DNA of 64,000 nt, taken from assembly GCF_030296615.1 (NCBI RefSeq), contig NZ_AP027732.1:62001-126000 (forward strand), read 5' to 3'. The notes beneath the pieces were generated by a model, which worked only from the letters and a program-made list of their open reading frames with translations, was not told where the DNA came from and did not search any database. The translations under genes and the position numbers were made by a program. The DNA comes from Frondihabitans sucicola. GTDB taxonomy: Bacteria; Actinomycetota; Actinomycetes; Actinomycetales; Microbacteriaceae. Of this stretch, positions 8,922 to 18,988 are shown piece after piece (the first letter of the stretch is position 1; every line of letters starts with the position of its first letter).

Positions 8922-10200
8922 TCACTTGACTCCGCGGATGAACATCAGGAGTGTCGCCCCGAGGGCAGTCGCAATGATCGCGAAGGGCAGGAGGGCCACG
9001 TAGCCGCCGAAGAGCGCGATTGCCGCACCCCCACAGTCACCCCGATCGTCTGCGGAAGAGTGGTCGTGATGTTGATGATGCCGAGGTCTTTGCCCGTGTT
9101 CCCACCCTCGGGAAGCACCAGCGTGATCAGTGTGAAGTCCACCGAGATGTATCCGCCCATTCCGAAGCCAGCCAGAGCTGAATAGACCAGCATCGACGCC
9201 AGAGTCGGCGCGACCAGAGGCACGATCAGCCCCACGATTATCACGGCCGAGGCCACGTAGATGATCGGCTTGGTCCGCTGGAACTTCTGAACCGCCAGCC
9301 CCGCAGCCAACGTGCCGACGATCGACCCGACGAGGTTGGCAAGACCGATGGTGGGGATCGCGGCCACGGCCGCGTCACCAAGGCCGATGAAGTTCTGCAG
9401 CAGGTAGAGCATGAACGTCTGGATCGGGAAGTAGCCGGTGAACAGAAGAAAGCGGCCGAAGAACGCCCACGCGAAATTCGGATGGGTCATGGGATTCACC
9501 CAGAATGTCGACAGGATCGCCCGCACGTCGAGCGGCAGCCGCGTTTCGCCCACGTTCGATTTGACGTTGACCAGCGAGAACACGATGACGAGAACCGCGA
9601 GTAATCCACCGAGCACCAGGTAGGCGATGGTGATGCTCGTCGAGAACGTCGCACCGATGGTCTGTCCGACGACGCTTCCGATCAGCTGAGCAAGTCCGAA
9701 CGCCGCGGAGAACATTCCACGCTTGACCGCTGGGACACGATCCGGGATATAGGCGCTGACCGGAGTGAGGATGAGCGCCGTCGTGAACTGGATCGCGACC
9801 AGGAGGACGATCATGAGCGCGATCGAGTTCGCGAACGAAAGCGCGACGGCCAAGCCGAAGGTGCCGACGGCGCCCACGATCATCCAGGGGCTCGGCCGCC
9901 GAGGCGGGAACGAGTGCGGTCGGTCACTGTTCCAGCGATCGGAGCAGCCACCATCGAAGCGATCGCGCCGATCCCGACGATGAGCGCCAGCGAGCCGTTC
10001 TGGCCGACACGATCGATTCCCTGGACCTGCAGCGGGAGCAGGATCCCCTGCACTCCACCCCAGAACACACTGAAGCTCAGGATGGCGAGGGGAAGCGTCA
10101 CGAACAGCATCCTGAGGTTCAGCGACTTGAGCGTCGGACGGGGCGAATCGATCAGGTCCCCGAGGTCGGGATTCGCTTGCTCTCCGGGAAGAACGGTCAT
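8922..10200 (-). CDS. MFS transporter, probably sugar carrier (two apparent frameshifts)
   Basis: Twelve-segment MFS protein split over two frames. With one base added near 9891-9905 and one in the C5 run at 9028-9032, a single frame of 426 residues runs from the ATG at 10200 (GGAG 7 bases upstream) to TGA at 8922. The N-terminal part has LKSLNLRMLFVTLPLAILSF and the end reads LLMFIRGVK. Its promoter region carries operators matching the one between the TetR and GH13 genes, so it is probably the carrier for the GH13 substrate (alpha-glucoside), by inference. A true pseudogene is possible, but the repair pattern argues for sequencing error. Confidence 0.75.
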
Positions 10201-10252
10201 GGGCACACTCCTTCGTGCTGGTGGCGGGGGTCGCCCAGGACGCTATCACTAA

Positions 10253-10285
10253 AAACCTCCACCCGGAACCTCCGCGTGGAACTTC
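10253..10285. promoter_or_regulatory. two overlapping copies of the TetR operator upstream of the MFS gene
   Basis: Sites 10253-10272 and 10266-10285 each match 15 of 20 positions of the palindrome at 11079-11098 (core CTCCA-NN-TGGAG flanked by AA and TT). They lie 53-85 bases upstream of the MFS start. I infer that they bind the TetR protein encoded next door. Confidence 0.6.
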
Positions 10286-10371
10286 TTTGACAGCGCGCGG
10301 GCGTACCGAACCACCGACCCGTCAGCGGCCGCCACGCGAAGCCGACGCCTTCAGGAGACGGGCAGTCGGCC

Positions 10372-11001
10372 TCAGTCGATCGAACTCGTGCCCAGCAACC
10401 GATCCAGGAGGTGCATCGCCCCGCGCATGTCGACAGTGGGATCGATCAGCCACTGGGTTGCCAGACCATCGCAGGCAGCGATGACGAGGGAAGCAGCCAC
10501 CTCCAGGGGGATGTCCTCACGAATCGTGCCCTCCTTGCGACCCACTTCGAAGATGGCGGCCAGCGCTCCCCGAACTCGCTCGTAGCGCTCGACGAAAAAG
10601 GCTCGCGAGTGCTCGTCGTGGGACTCGAGAGCGTGGGCGGACATCGTGTTGTACAGAGCCATGAGTCCGGGAATCCGCATGTTGTAGTCGGCCCCGCGGA
10701 GGACGAAATCCACTGCGCCTTGCCCCGACTCTTCAGCGAAATCCATAGCGCGCCGGTCGGCCTCGCGAAGCACTTCGAGAAGGAGTTGATCCCTCGAATC
10801 GAAATAGTGCCTCAGAGCCGCATGGGAAACACCGATCGCCTCTCCCAGCGCCCTCAGGGACGTCCCCTCGAAGCCTCGCTCATTGAACACGGCAAGCGCG
10901 CGGTCGAGGATCTGCTGACGACGCTGGACACCTTTCGGATACGGGCCCCGCCTGCCGGTGTCTTCGCGTGAGACTCGCGACTCGAGCTCCGAATTGGACA
11001 T
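10372..11001 (-). CDS. TetR family regulator of the GH13/MFS genes
   Basis: A 209-residue TetR protein. The helix-turn-helix reads TSLRALGEAIGVSHAALRHYF, followed by an all-helical ligand domain. The start is the ATG at 11001, which has AGGAG at correct spacing; the ATG six bases earlier is too close to it. It is divergent from GH13 alpha-glucosidase, with a 20-bp palindrome in the shared intergenic region and related sites before the MFS gene. It probably represses all three. Confidence 0.88.
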   Translation of the reverse strand: MSNSELESRVSREDTGRRGPYPKGVQRRQQILDRALAVFNERGFEGTSLRALGEAIGVSHAALRHYFDSRDQLLLEVLREADRRAMDFAEESGQGAVDFVLRGADYNMRIPGLMALYNTMSAHALESHDEHSRAFFVERYERVRGALAAIFEVGRKEGTIREDIPLEVAASLVIAACDGLATQWLIDPTVDMRGAMHLLDRLLGTSSID

Positions 11002-11078
11002 TCTCATCTCCTGCGATTGACCTTGATTGCTTCGCCCGGCGCGGCGATCAAGCCAGTCTAGGTCTGCCGGTTCGTCGA

Positions 11079-11098
11079 AAACCTCCACATGGAGCTTT
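11079..11098. promoter_or_regulatory. 20-bp palindromic operator between tetR and GH13
   Basis: Reads AAA-C-CTCCA-CA-TGGAG-C-TTT: eight of ten positions pair on each side. It lies 78 bases from the TetR start and 67 from the GH13 start. It is the best copy of a motif found twice more at 10253-10285. Confidence 0.7.
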
Positions 11099-11165
11099 AT
11101 GCTAAAGTCGGCTGGCTCGTCTTGATGGGACAGGACGAGGCCCAAGAGTGACGAAGAGGTACTAG

Positions 11166-12839
11166 ATGACCGACAGCACACCCACCATCGACAACTCCGC
11201 CTGGTGGCGGCAGGCCGCGATCTACCAGATCTACCCCCGGAGCTTTGCCGACGGGAACGGTGACGGCATCGGCGACTTGACCGGCGTCCTGAACCGCGTG
11301 GACTACCTGGGATCTCTCGGAGTCGATGCAGTCTGGTTCAGCCCGTTCTATCCGTCCGCTTTAGCCGACGGAGGCTACGACGTCGACGACTACCGCGACG
11401 TCGATCCGGCGATTGGCACTCTCGACGAGTTCGATGCCGTGATCGCCGAGCTCCACGCTCGGAATCTGAAGGTCATCATCGATATCGTGCCGAATCACAG
11501 TTCGAATCGGCACGCTCGATTTCGCGAAGCCCTCTCGGCGGAGCCCGGCGCACCGGCTCGCAGGCGATACATCTTCCGAGACGGCAAGGGGCTCTCCGGT
11601 GAGCTCCCGCCCAATGATTGGCAGTCCTTCTTCGGCGGCCCCGCGTGGACGCGCGTTCCTGACGGCCAGTGGTACTTCCATCTCTTCACCCCGCAGCAGC
11701 CCGATTGGAACTGGGACAACCCGGACGTTCGAGAGGACTTCCTCCAAACCCTGCGATTCTGGGGCGACCGAGGGGTCGATGGCTTCCGGGTGGATGTCGC
11801 CATGGCCCTCGCGAAAGACCTTCACGAGCCATATCCCGCCTGGGAGACGGTCAGCGCGAACCTTCCCGAACCGATGGGGTCCGGCGGCCGCAGCAGGTTC
11901 GCGGACGGTAATCATCCGCTTGTCGATCGAGACGAACTCGTCGATATCTACTCGTCGTGGCGCCACCTCTTCGATTCTTACGACCCGCCGCTCTTCGCAG
12001 TGGGCGAGACCTGGGTCGAGCCGCATCGCCTGATCCGATATTCGAGCCCGGACAGCCTTGGTCAAGCCTTCAACTTCGATTTCCTCTGGAATCCGTGGGA
12101 TGCCCGCAGCTTCCGCGACGTCGTTCACGACAGCCTGGACCGCGCACATGCTTCAGGGACATCGAGCACCTGGGTCCTCTCCAATCACGACATCATCCGC
12201 CACGCGACGCGATTCGCGCCAAGTCCTTTGCCCCAGTCGAGACGAAGCACCAGCGCAGTGCCGCTCCCGCCAGGAGCACGTGAGCACGGCCTTCGGCGAG
12301 CGACGGCCGCCACCCTGCTCGCACTGGCCCTCCCGGGAAGCGCCTACCTCTACCAGGGCGAAGAACTCGGCCTGCACGAAGTGACGGACATCCCAGACGA
12401 TGCGCGACAAGACCCGCAGGGCCGAAGCATCGACGGCATCTTCGCCACGCGCGATGGCAGCCGAGTCCCCCTGCCCTGGACGTCTTCGAAGCCCTTTTTC
12501 GGCTTCAGCACGGGCGGCTCGCACCTACCGCAACCCGACTGGTTCGCAGACGTCTCGGTCGAATCCGAGTCGGCAAGCCCTGCATCGACACTGTCGCTCT
12601 ACCGATCGGCTCTCGCGCTGCGGAGACGCTTGCAGTCGGGTGAAGAGCTCGAATGGATCGACCTCGGCCCGGACGTCGTCGCGTTCCGCCGACCCGGCGG
12701 ATGGACCTCGGTCACCAACTTCGGCAGCGATCCCGTTCAGCTGCCCGAAGGCGAAATCCGCCTCACGAGCGGACCACTCCAGGGCGGCCTGCTGGCCTCG
12801 GAGACGACCGCCTGGCTAGAGAGGTCGGATCGCGCCTGA
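11166..12839 (+). CDS. alpha-glucosidase, glycoside hydrolase family 13
   Basis: Cytoplasmic hydrolase of alpha-1,4/1,6-glucosides, 557 residues, the normal length for the oligo-glucosidase subfamilies. It starts with the typical WWRQAAIYQIYPRSFADGNG. The nucleophile aspartate is in GFRVDVAMA, the acid/base glutamate in AVGETWV, and the transition-state aspartate in LSNHD. There is no signal peptide. It is probably induced together with the MFS carrier through the shared TetR operator. Exact specificity (maltose, sucrose, trehalose, isomaltose) cannot be told from sequence alone. Confidence 0.93.
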   Translation: MTDSTPTIDNSAWWRQAAIYQIYPRSFADGNGDGIGDLTGVLNRVDYLGSLGVDAVWFSPFYPSALADGGYDVDDYRDVDPAIGTLDEFDAVIAELHARNLKVIIDIVPNHSSNRHARFREALSAEPGAPARRRYIFRDGKGLSGELPPNDWQSFFGGPAWTRVPDGQWYFHLFTPQQPDWNWDNPDVREDFLQTLRFWGDRGVDGFRVDVAMALAKDLHEPYPAWETVSANLPEPMGSGGRSRFADGNHPLVDRDELVDIYSSWRHLFDSYDPPLFAVGETWVEPHRLIRYSSPDSLGQAFNFDFLWNPWDARSFRDVVHDSLDRAHASGTSSTWVLSNHDIIRHATRFAPSPLPQSRRSTSAVPLPPGAREHGLRRATAATLLALALPGSAYLYQGEELGLHEVTDIPDDARQDPQGRSIDGIFATRDGSRVPLPWTSSKPFFGFSTGGSHLPQPDWFADVSVESESASPASTLSLYRSALALRRRLQSGEELEWIDLGPDVVAFRRPGGWTSVTNFGSDPVQLPEGEIRLTSGPLQGGLLASETTAWLERSDRA

Positions 12840-12969
12840 GCCTGATCGCATCGACCGCGCCGCGACGTCGTGGGGACGGGCGATCGGTCAGCGGCCGCCG
12901 GTCACTGCATCGACTTCGTCGACTCCGATCGGCCTGGCATCCTGGAGTCGCCTCGGAGTCCAGGCGCAG

Positions 12970-13209
12970 CCAGCGCGGTGACGATCGCGAAAACACCGAC
13001 CGCCGATCAGACCCAGAACACGATGGCGAAGGTGTCGCCGATCAGCGGCTCCTTCCCGCGAAGCTCGACCAGGGTGATCGCCACGAGTGCGACGGCGCCG
13101 ACGGCCAGAAGACCGATGGACTTGAAATCGCCTCAGCCCCACGTCTCCGGAGCGATCGTGAGACTGATGGTCCCGGCCAGGTCGACGCCATCGGGCTTCC
13201 GGATCCGCG
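12970..13209 (-). pseudogene. possible remnant of a membrane transporter (DHA2-like MFS)
   Basis: The 400 bases between the GH13 stop and the GAPDH stop hold no intact gene. On the minus strand one frame reads through fragments such as RIRKPDGVDLAGT, then after a stop GLLAVGAVALVA and LVELRGKEPLI, then another stop. The hydrophobic run followed by EPLI resembles the middle of DHA2-family MFS proteins. The evidence is weak, and the fragments could be chance. Confidence 0.3.
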
Positions 13210-13239
13210 GACGCCGGCATGGCGACGAGCCGAGCGACC

Positions 13240-14722
13240 TCACCCCCGCCCGACGGCCGCCGCAACGGACGACGACACCGGCAGCGACATCGGGTGGCCG
13301 CCCGTCATCTCCTGGAGGATGCGGAAGACCTGGCGGCTGTAGCCCGACTCGTTGTCGTACCAGACGTAGAGGACGACGTGCTCGGAGCCGTCCGCGATCG
13401 TGGCCAGGCCGTCGACGACGCCCGCGCGACGGGTTCCGAGGAAGTCGGTGGAGACGACCTCCGGAGACTCGATGTAGTCGATCTGACGGCGCAGCTCTGA
13501 CGCCAGCGACACGTCGCGCAGATACGCGTTGACCTCGTCTCGGGTGGCGGGCCGCTCGAGGGTCAGGTGCAGGATCGCCAGCGACACGTTGGGGGTCGGA
13601 ACCCTCACCGCGTTCCCCGACAGCCTTCCCGCCAGTTCGGGCAGGGCCTTCTCCGCCGCCCGCGCCGCCCCGGTCGCCGTGATCACCATGTTGAGGCCGG
13701 CGGCCCGGCCACGACGGTCGGCCGAGTGGAAGTTGTCGACGAGGTTCTGGTCGTTCGTGAAGGAGTGGACCGTCTCGACGTGCCCGTGCGCGACGCCGAA
13801 CCGGTCGGCGATCACCTTGAGGACGGGGACGATCGCATTCGTCGTACACGATGCGGCGCTCACGATCCGGTCGTCGCCGAGGGAGTCGTGGTTGATGCCG
13901 TGGACGATGTTCTTGATCGCGCCCGCGCCGGGAGCGGTGAGCAGCACCCGAGACGCGCCGCGGCTGACCAGGTGCTGCTCGAGTCCGTCGGAGTCGCGCC
14001 AGCGGCCGGTGGTGTCGACGACGATGGCGTCGTGGATCCCGTACTCCTCGTAGTCGATCGCGGAAGGCGAGTCGGAGTAGACGACCTGGATCAGGGTGCC
14101 GTTGGCGAGGATGGTGTCGCTCTCGACGTCGACCGAGATCGTGCCCTCGAAAGGCCCGTGGATGGAATCGCGACGGAGGAGGCTGGCGCGCTTCACGAGG
14201 TCGTTGGCGCCCCGCCGCTTCACGACGACCGCGCGGAGGGTGAGGGCGCCGCCTCACCGGCGCGCTCGAGCAGGATCCTGGCCAGCATCCGGCCGATTCG
14301 GCCGAAACCGTACAGGACGACGTCACGCGACGGGATCCTCGGCGGCCGTCGCCCGACCCGCGCGCCAGGAAGAGCTCATCCGCCAGGAATTCGGCCAGGG
14401 TCGCACTCGTGGTGTCCTCGCGGAACCGCAGGGCGAGCTCGGCGATGTCGACCGACGCCGGGGACAGGTCGATGCGGTCGAGTTCGGTCAGGATCGCCAG
14501 GCTCTCCGTCGCGGGCAACTCGGCCTCCTCGATCCTGCGAGTGAAACGGTGCGCCTTCAGGATGCCGATGGGCGACTGCCCGAGGAGAGGACGACCGTAC
14601 AGGGACGCCACGACGTCCTTGTGCCGGTAGAGACGACCGATGAGCGGGATCATCGCCTCGGCCGCTGCCAGTTTGTCCGTCCAGGTGAGTTGAAGGGCTT
14701 CGCGAAGAGCGGGGTCGGTCAT
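13240..14722 (-). CDS. long-form glyceraldehyde-3-phosphate dehydrogenase (GapB/GapX type; two apparent frameshifts)
   Basis: Interconverts glyceraldehyde-3-phosphate and 1,3-bisphosphoglycerate. Two added bases (near 14320-14345 and 14245-14252) give one frame of 494 residues. A helical N-terminal extension of about 130 residues precedes the Rossmann core (VLYGFGRIGRM) and the catalytic SAASCTTNAI. This long form matches the second GAPDH of Corynebacterium, which, from memory, works in the gluconeogenic direction. Being coupled to PEP carboxykinase fits that role. The start ATG overlaps the stop of a 51-codon ORF (ATGA). Confidence 0.85.
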
Positions 14723-14874
14723 TCCGCACCACCCGTGTGCCACGTGGATCCGCGGTGGTCGGCGATGACGCAGGCCGGCCCGTCGCCCGTTCCGACGCGT
14801 TCTCCGTCCGAGAGCATCGGCACGGCGTTCTTCTCGCCGGGCCCGATCCGCGGCAGGTTCGAGACGATCGACAT
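14719..14874 (-). CDS. small conserved-position ORF between pckG and gapB, unknown
   Basis: 51 residues, beginning [20 protein letters not shown]. Its ATG overlaps the pckG stop (ATGA) and its own TGA overlaps the GAPDH ATG, so all three genes are translationally coupled. There is no membrane segment or signal peptide and I recognise no family. It may be a real small protein or a coupling device that carries ribosomes from pckG to gapB. Confidence 0.5.
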   Translation of the reverse strand: MSIVSNLPRIGPGEKNAVPMLSDGERVGTGDGPACVIADHRGSTWHTGGAE

Positions 14875-16736
14875 CAGGCCACCTTCTCGACGAACCGCGC
14901 GCTGTGGAGGCTGTAGCGCGTCGACCGCAGGACGTCCGCGAACTCCGGAGGAACCCGGTCGCCGAACTGGGCGAAGAACTCCTCCGTGAGGTCGCACTCG
15001 GCCAGCCAGGAATCCGGATCGACGTCGAACAGCTGCTCGAGCCGGTCTCGCGTCACGTCCAGCCCGCTGACGTCGAGGTCGCGGAGCCGGGGAACCTCGC
15101 CGATGGGAACCCGGACCGCCGGGATCCTGTTCTCGACCCTGCGCAGGATCCACTCGAGAACGCGGGAGTTGTCTCCGAAACCGGGCCAGAGGTAGCTGCC
15201 GTCGTCGCCCTTGCGGAACCAGTTCACCTGGAAGATCTTCGGCGCGCGGCTTCCGAGCCGATCGCCGACGTCGAGCCAGTGCGACCAGTAGTCGGCCATG
15301 TTGTACCCGCAGAACGGGAGCATCGCGAAGGGGTCGCGCCGGAGCGACCCGACAGAGCCCTCGGCCGCGGCGGTCTGCTCGGACGAGATCGTGGCGCCCA
15401 GGAAGACGCCGTGCTTCCAGTCTCTCGCTTGAACGACGAGGGGCACGTTCGTGGCACGTCGGCCACCGAACAGGATCGCGTCGAGGGGGAAGCTCTCGTG
15501 GGCGTCCTCGGCGAGCGTGGGGCACTGGTCGATGGACACCGTGAACCGCGAGTTCGGGTGCGCGGCCGGAGTGCCCGACGAGGGCGTCCAGTCGGCGCCC
15601 GTCCAGTCGATCAGATGCGCCGGAGCCTCGGGAGTGAGGCCCTCCCACCAGACGTCACCGTCGTCGGTGAGCGCGACGTTCGTGAAGATCGTGTTCGCCC
15701 GAACCGTCTCGACGGCGATCGGGTTGGTCAGCGTGCCCGTCCCGGGAGCCACCCCGAAGAAGCCCGCCTCCGGATTGATGGCGTGGAGGCGCCCGTCGGA
15801 GCCCTGCTTGAGCCAGGCGATGTCGTCTCCGATCGTCTCCACCGTCCAGCCCGGGATCGTCGGCTGGAGCATCGCCAGATTCGTCTTGCCGCAGGCCGAT
15901 GGGAACGCCGCCGCCACGTGGAAGGTGTGGTTCTCGGGCGAGGTGACCTTGATGAGCAGCATGTGCTCGGCGAGCCAGCCCTCGTCGCGCGCCATCACCG
16001 ACGCGATCCGGAGCGCGAAGCACTTCTTGGCGAGGAGAGCGTTGCCACCGTAGCCGGAGCCGTACGACCAGATCTCTCTCGTCTCCGGGAACTGCACGAT
16101 GTACTTGGTGTCGTTGGACGGCCAGGCGACGTCCTCCTGAAGGGCACCGTCGTCACCGCGGAGCGGGTGTCCGAGACTGTGGACCGTGGCGACCCACGGC
16201 GTCCCCGCGTTGATCTCGCGGAGCACGCGGTCGCCGAGCCGGGTCATCAGCCCCATGCTGAGCACGACGTAGGCGGAATCGGTGATCTCGACGCCGAGCT
16301 GCGAGAGCGGACCTCCGACGGGGCCCAACGAGAAGGGGACGACGTACATCGTGCGCCCGCGCATGCTCCCCGCGAAGACGCCGTCGAGCTCGGCCCGCAT
16401 CTCGACCGGATCCCGCCACTGGTTCGTCGGTCCGGCGTCGTCCTCGTCGACGGAGCAGGTGAACGTCCTGCCCTCGACCCGCGCGACATCGTTCGCACTG
16501 GTTCGCGCCAGGTAGCTTCCCGGTCGGAGATCCGGGTTCAACTCGACGAGCTTTCCCTCGGCGACGAGCTGCCGGGTCAGACGCCGGCTCTCCTCGGCCG
16601 AACCGTCGCACCACACGATGTCGTCGGGCTGGGTCAGGCGTGCGACGTCGGCGACCCACGCGTCCAGCCGGACGCGCGGTGATCCCGGAACGACGTTGTG
16701 CTCCAGGCGAGCCGGGTGGTTCGGGTTCGTGATCAT
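14874..16736 (-). CDS. pckG: phosphoenolpyruvate carboxykinase (GTP)
   Basis: Converts oxaloacetate plus GTP to PEP, the entry step of gluconeogenesis. It has 620 residues, the usual length for the GTP-dependent form. Visible marks are the kinase P-loop [12 protein letters not shown] (with the reactive cysteine), [22 protein letters not shown] and [20 protein letters not shown] lies at ideal spacing before the ATG. It is divergent from a RamB/ScfR-like regulator and coupled to a small ORF and a long GAPDH, forming a gluconeogenic operon. Confidence 0.97.
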   Translation of the reverse strand: MITNPNHPARLEHNVVPGSPRVRLDAWVADVARLTQPDDIVWCDGSAEESRRLTRQLVAEGKLVELNPDLRPGSYLARTSANDVARVEGRTFTCSVDEDDAGPTNQWRDPVEMRAELDGVFAGSMRGRTMYVVPFSLGPVGGPLSQLGVEITDSAYVVLSMGLMTRLGDRVLREINAGTPWVATVHSLGHPLRGDDGALQEDVAWPSNDTKYIVQFPETREIWSYGSGYGGNALLAKKCFALRIASVMARDEGWLAEHMLLIKVTSPENHTFHVAAAFPSACGKTNLAMLQPTIPGWTVETIGDDIAWLKQGSDGRLHAINPEAGFFGVAPGTGTLTNPIAVETVRANTIFTNVALTDDGDVWWEGLTPEAPAHLIDWTGADWTPSSGTPAAHPNSRFTVSIDQCPTLAEDAHESFPLDAILFGGRRATNVPLVVQARDWKHGVFLGATISSEQTAAAEGSVGSLRRDPFAMLPFCGYNMADYWSHWLDVGDRLGSRAPKIFQVNWFRKGDDGSYLWPGFGDNSRVLEWILRRVENRIPAVRVPIGEVPRLRDLDVSGLDVTRDRLEQLFDVDPDSWLAECDLTEEFFAQFGDRVPPEFADVLRSTRYSLHSARFVEKVA

Positions 16737-16814
16737 CAGCGATCTCCTTGGGTCGAGGCCTTGTCCTGTCTCGATTCTTGGTGGAGATCAGCGTGAATTT
16801 CGAAACTGATCGTG

Positions 16815-16834
16815 GGGAAAATCGCCCTTTTCCC
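16815..16834. promoter_or_regulatory. perfect inverted repeat before the RamB-like gene
   Basis: GGGAAAA, 6 bases, TTTTCCC. It lies 15 bases before the regulator's start codon and 79 bases from pckG. The position suits autoregulation, and possibly control of pckG as well. Not proven. Confidence 0.5.
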
Positions 16835-16848
16835 GATATCGTCAAAGA

Positions 16849-18290
16849 ATGAGCGCAGACATCGACGTCATCACGTTGGGGCACCGCATCCGCCACTTCC
16901 GCACCGAGAAGGGAATGACGCTGTCCGACCTCGCCGGAGCGAGCGGAATCTCGACCAGCCAGCTGTCCCTCGTCGAGACCGGCAAGCGCGAACCGCGTCT
17001 CTCCCTCCTCGGCGTCATCGCCGAGGCCCTGTCGGTTCCCCTGACCGATCTGCTCAAGAACGAGGCGCCGGATCCCCGGTCGGCCCTCGAGGTCGAGATC
17101 TCCCGTTTCCAGGGCGGTCCTCTCTTCGCCTCCCTCGGCCTGGAGCCGGTGCGACCCAGTGCCGGCACGCCCTCGGCCACGCTCGAGACCATCGCCGGGC
17201 TCTACCGGGAGCTCGACCGGCGAGCGCGTCTGGCCATCGCGACGCCCGAGGAGGCGAGGCGGGCCAACAACGAGATCCGCCTGCGAATGCGCGGCCAGAA
17301 CAACTACATCCCCGAGATCGAGGCCATCGCGGAGGAGCGCGTCAAGGCGGCCGGTCACACCATCGGAGCGCTGTCGCACCGCGAGGTCAGCGTCATGGCC
17401 GAGCAGCTGGGCTTCACCCTCATCTACGTGAACGACCTCCCGCACTCCGCCAGGTCCGTCACCGACCTCGCGAACGGCAGGATCTACCTTCCGCCGGCGT
17501 CGATCCCGGGCGGTCACGGTCTGCGCTCGATGGCGCTCCAGGCCATGGGGCACCGCATCCTGGAGCACCGCCGGCCGCTCGACTACGCCGAGTTCCTCCA
17601 GCAGCGACTCGAGATCAACTACTTCGCCGCGGCGTGCCTGATGCCGCGCGGGGCGGCGGTCGAGTTCTTGCAGCAGGCCAAGCGCGAACGGAACCTGTCG
17701 GTCGAAGACTTCCGCGACGCGTTCGGAACGACTCACGAGTCGGCGGCGCTCCGCCTGACGAATCTCGCGACCTCGCACCTCGACATGACCATGCACTTTC
17801 TGCGCATCAGCGACGACGGAGCCGTCCAGAAGGGCTACGAGAACGACGGCCTCCCGCTGCCCGTCGACGCCACCGGCGCCATCGAGGGTCAGATCGTCTG
17901 CCGGAAGTGGAGCGCTCGCACCGCGTTCGACCACGAGAACCGCACCACTGAGTTCTACCAGTACAACGATCTGCCGACCGGCACCTACTGGTGCGCCACC
18001 CAGACCGGCACGACGTCATCGGGAAGCTTCTCTATCACGACCGGTGTTCCGTTCGCCGAGTCGAAGTGGTTCCGGGGCGCGAAACGACCTCGCGCGGCGT
18101 CTCGACCTGCCCCGACGAGTCGTGCTGCCGCCAGGCGCCCGCCGAGCTCGCCGACCGGTGGAGCGACAGCGCCTGGCCGAGCGCACGTCTGCACGCCCAC
18201 ATCCTGTCGCCGCTGCCCACCGGCACCTTCCCGGGCATCGACGACTCCGAGGTCTTCAGCTTCCTGGAGAAGCACGCCGACCAGATCTGA
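16849..18290 (+). CDS. XRE-type short-chain fatty acid/acetate regulator (RamB/ScfR-like; one apparent frameshift)
   Basis: DNA-binding regulator with an N-terminal XRE helix-turn-helix (residues about 8-60, TLSDLAGASGISTSQLSLVE), an ImmA/IrrE-like middle part (around LRSMALQAMGHRILEHRR and INYFAAACLMPR) and a C-terminal domain with a cysteine cluster (CPDESCC). One base added in the G4 run at 18074-18077 joins the frames to 480 residues, the length of Corynebacterium RamB. RamB-type proteins control acetate and gluconeogenic genes; divergence from pckG fits. Without the repair the frame would run on to 18501 as noise. Confidence 0.85.
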
Positions 18291-18325
18291 TCGACGGCGC
18301 CGCTCCGGACGACTCGCGGTGAGCT

Positions 18326-18886
18326 TCAGCCGACGACGAGCCCGCCGAGCCGCGCGAAGCCGCGGTCGACGTGTGGCTGCAGCGGAGTGCCGGGAGCGGC
18401 GCGCCAGGCGCCGATCGCGTGGGCGAGAACACCCCAGGCCGTTCGGGCGGCGAGCGCCGCGTCGTCGGGGGACGCACCGCGGGCGACCAGAAGCTCGGTG
18501 ATCAGGGCGATGAGGGTGGACTCCTTCGAGGCAGCGCGCTCGCGTACGGCGGGCGTCGCCGCGGCAATGACGGCGAGACGGTCGCCCGCCTGCCGGTTGG
18601 CCTCGAGCGGCGGAACGATGAGGTCGACCGTGCGGCGCATCGCTGGCCAGAGCGGCTCGTCGGCGGGCACCGACGCCAGAGCCTCGGCCACCCATTCGGC
18701 GAGGCGCCGCTCGCCGTCGAAAAGCACTTCGCGTTTGTCGGGGAAGTGCCGGAAGTAGGTGCGCTCGGTCACGCCCGCCCGAGCGGCGATCTCCGCCGTG
18801 GTCACGGCATCGAAGCCGCGCTCGGTGAAGAGTTCGAGGGCCGCCTTCTCCAGGCGCTCGCGTGCTTCCTTCCCGCTTCTCGGCAT
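18326..18886 (-). CDS. TetR family regulator
   Basis: 186 residues with a standard HTH (VTTAEIAARAGVTERTYFRHF). I chose the ATG at 18886 (MPRSGKEAR) over a GTG at 18904 because the latter overlaps the operator-like region. It is divergent from a zinc-free quinone/alcohol reductase. The shared intergenic region holds two inverted repeats, so it probably represses that gene and itself in response to an electrophile or quinone. The inducer is unknown. Confidence 0.88.
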   Translation of the reverse strand: MPRSGKEARERLEKAALELFTERGFDAVTTAEIAARAGVTERTYFRHFPDKREVLFDGERRLAEWVAEALASVPADEPLWPAMRRTVDLIVPPLEANRQAGDRLAVIAAATPAVRERAASKESTLIALITELLVARGASPDDAALAARTAWGVLAHAIGAWRAAPGTPLQPHVDRGFARLGGLVVG

Positions 18887-18904
18887 GCGTCGAGTGTAGC
18901 GCAC

Positions 18905-18953
18905 GTAGTGACAGCGACTGTCGCAACGTGGTAGCGTCTGCGACTGACACTAC
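18905..18953. promoter_or_regulatory. inverted repeats between tetR and quinone reductase
   Basis: GTAGTGACAG (18905-18914) pairs 9 of 10 with CTGACACTAC (18944-18953). Inside it a second repeat reads GACAG-cga-CTGTC (18910-18922). They are likely TetR operator sites controlling both divergent genes. Confidence 0.55.
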
Positions 18954-18988
18954 GAAGAGCACCCCAGCACGTCACGAAGGAGAGCGTC

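Noticed and set aside
8922..10200. MFS gene as a true pseudogene
   Set aside because: Apart from two one-base gaps the coding sequence and its operators are intact, and the same defect type recurs across the window.
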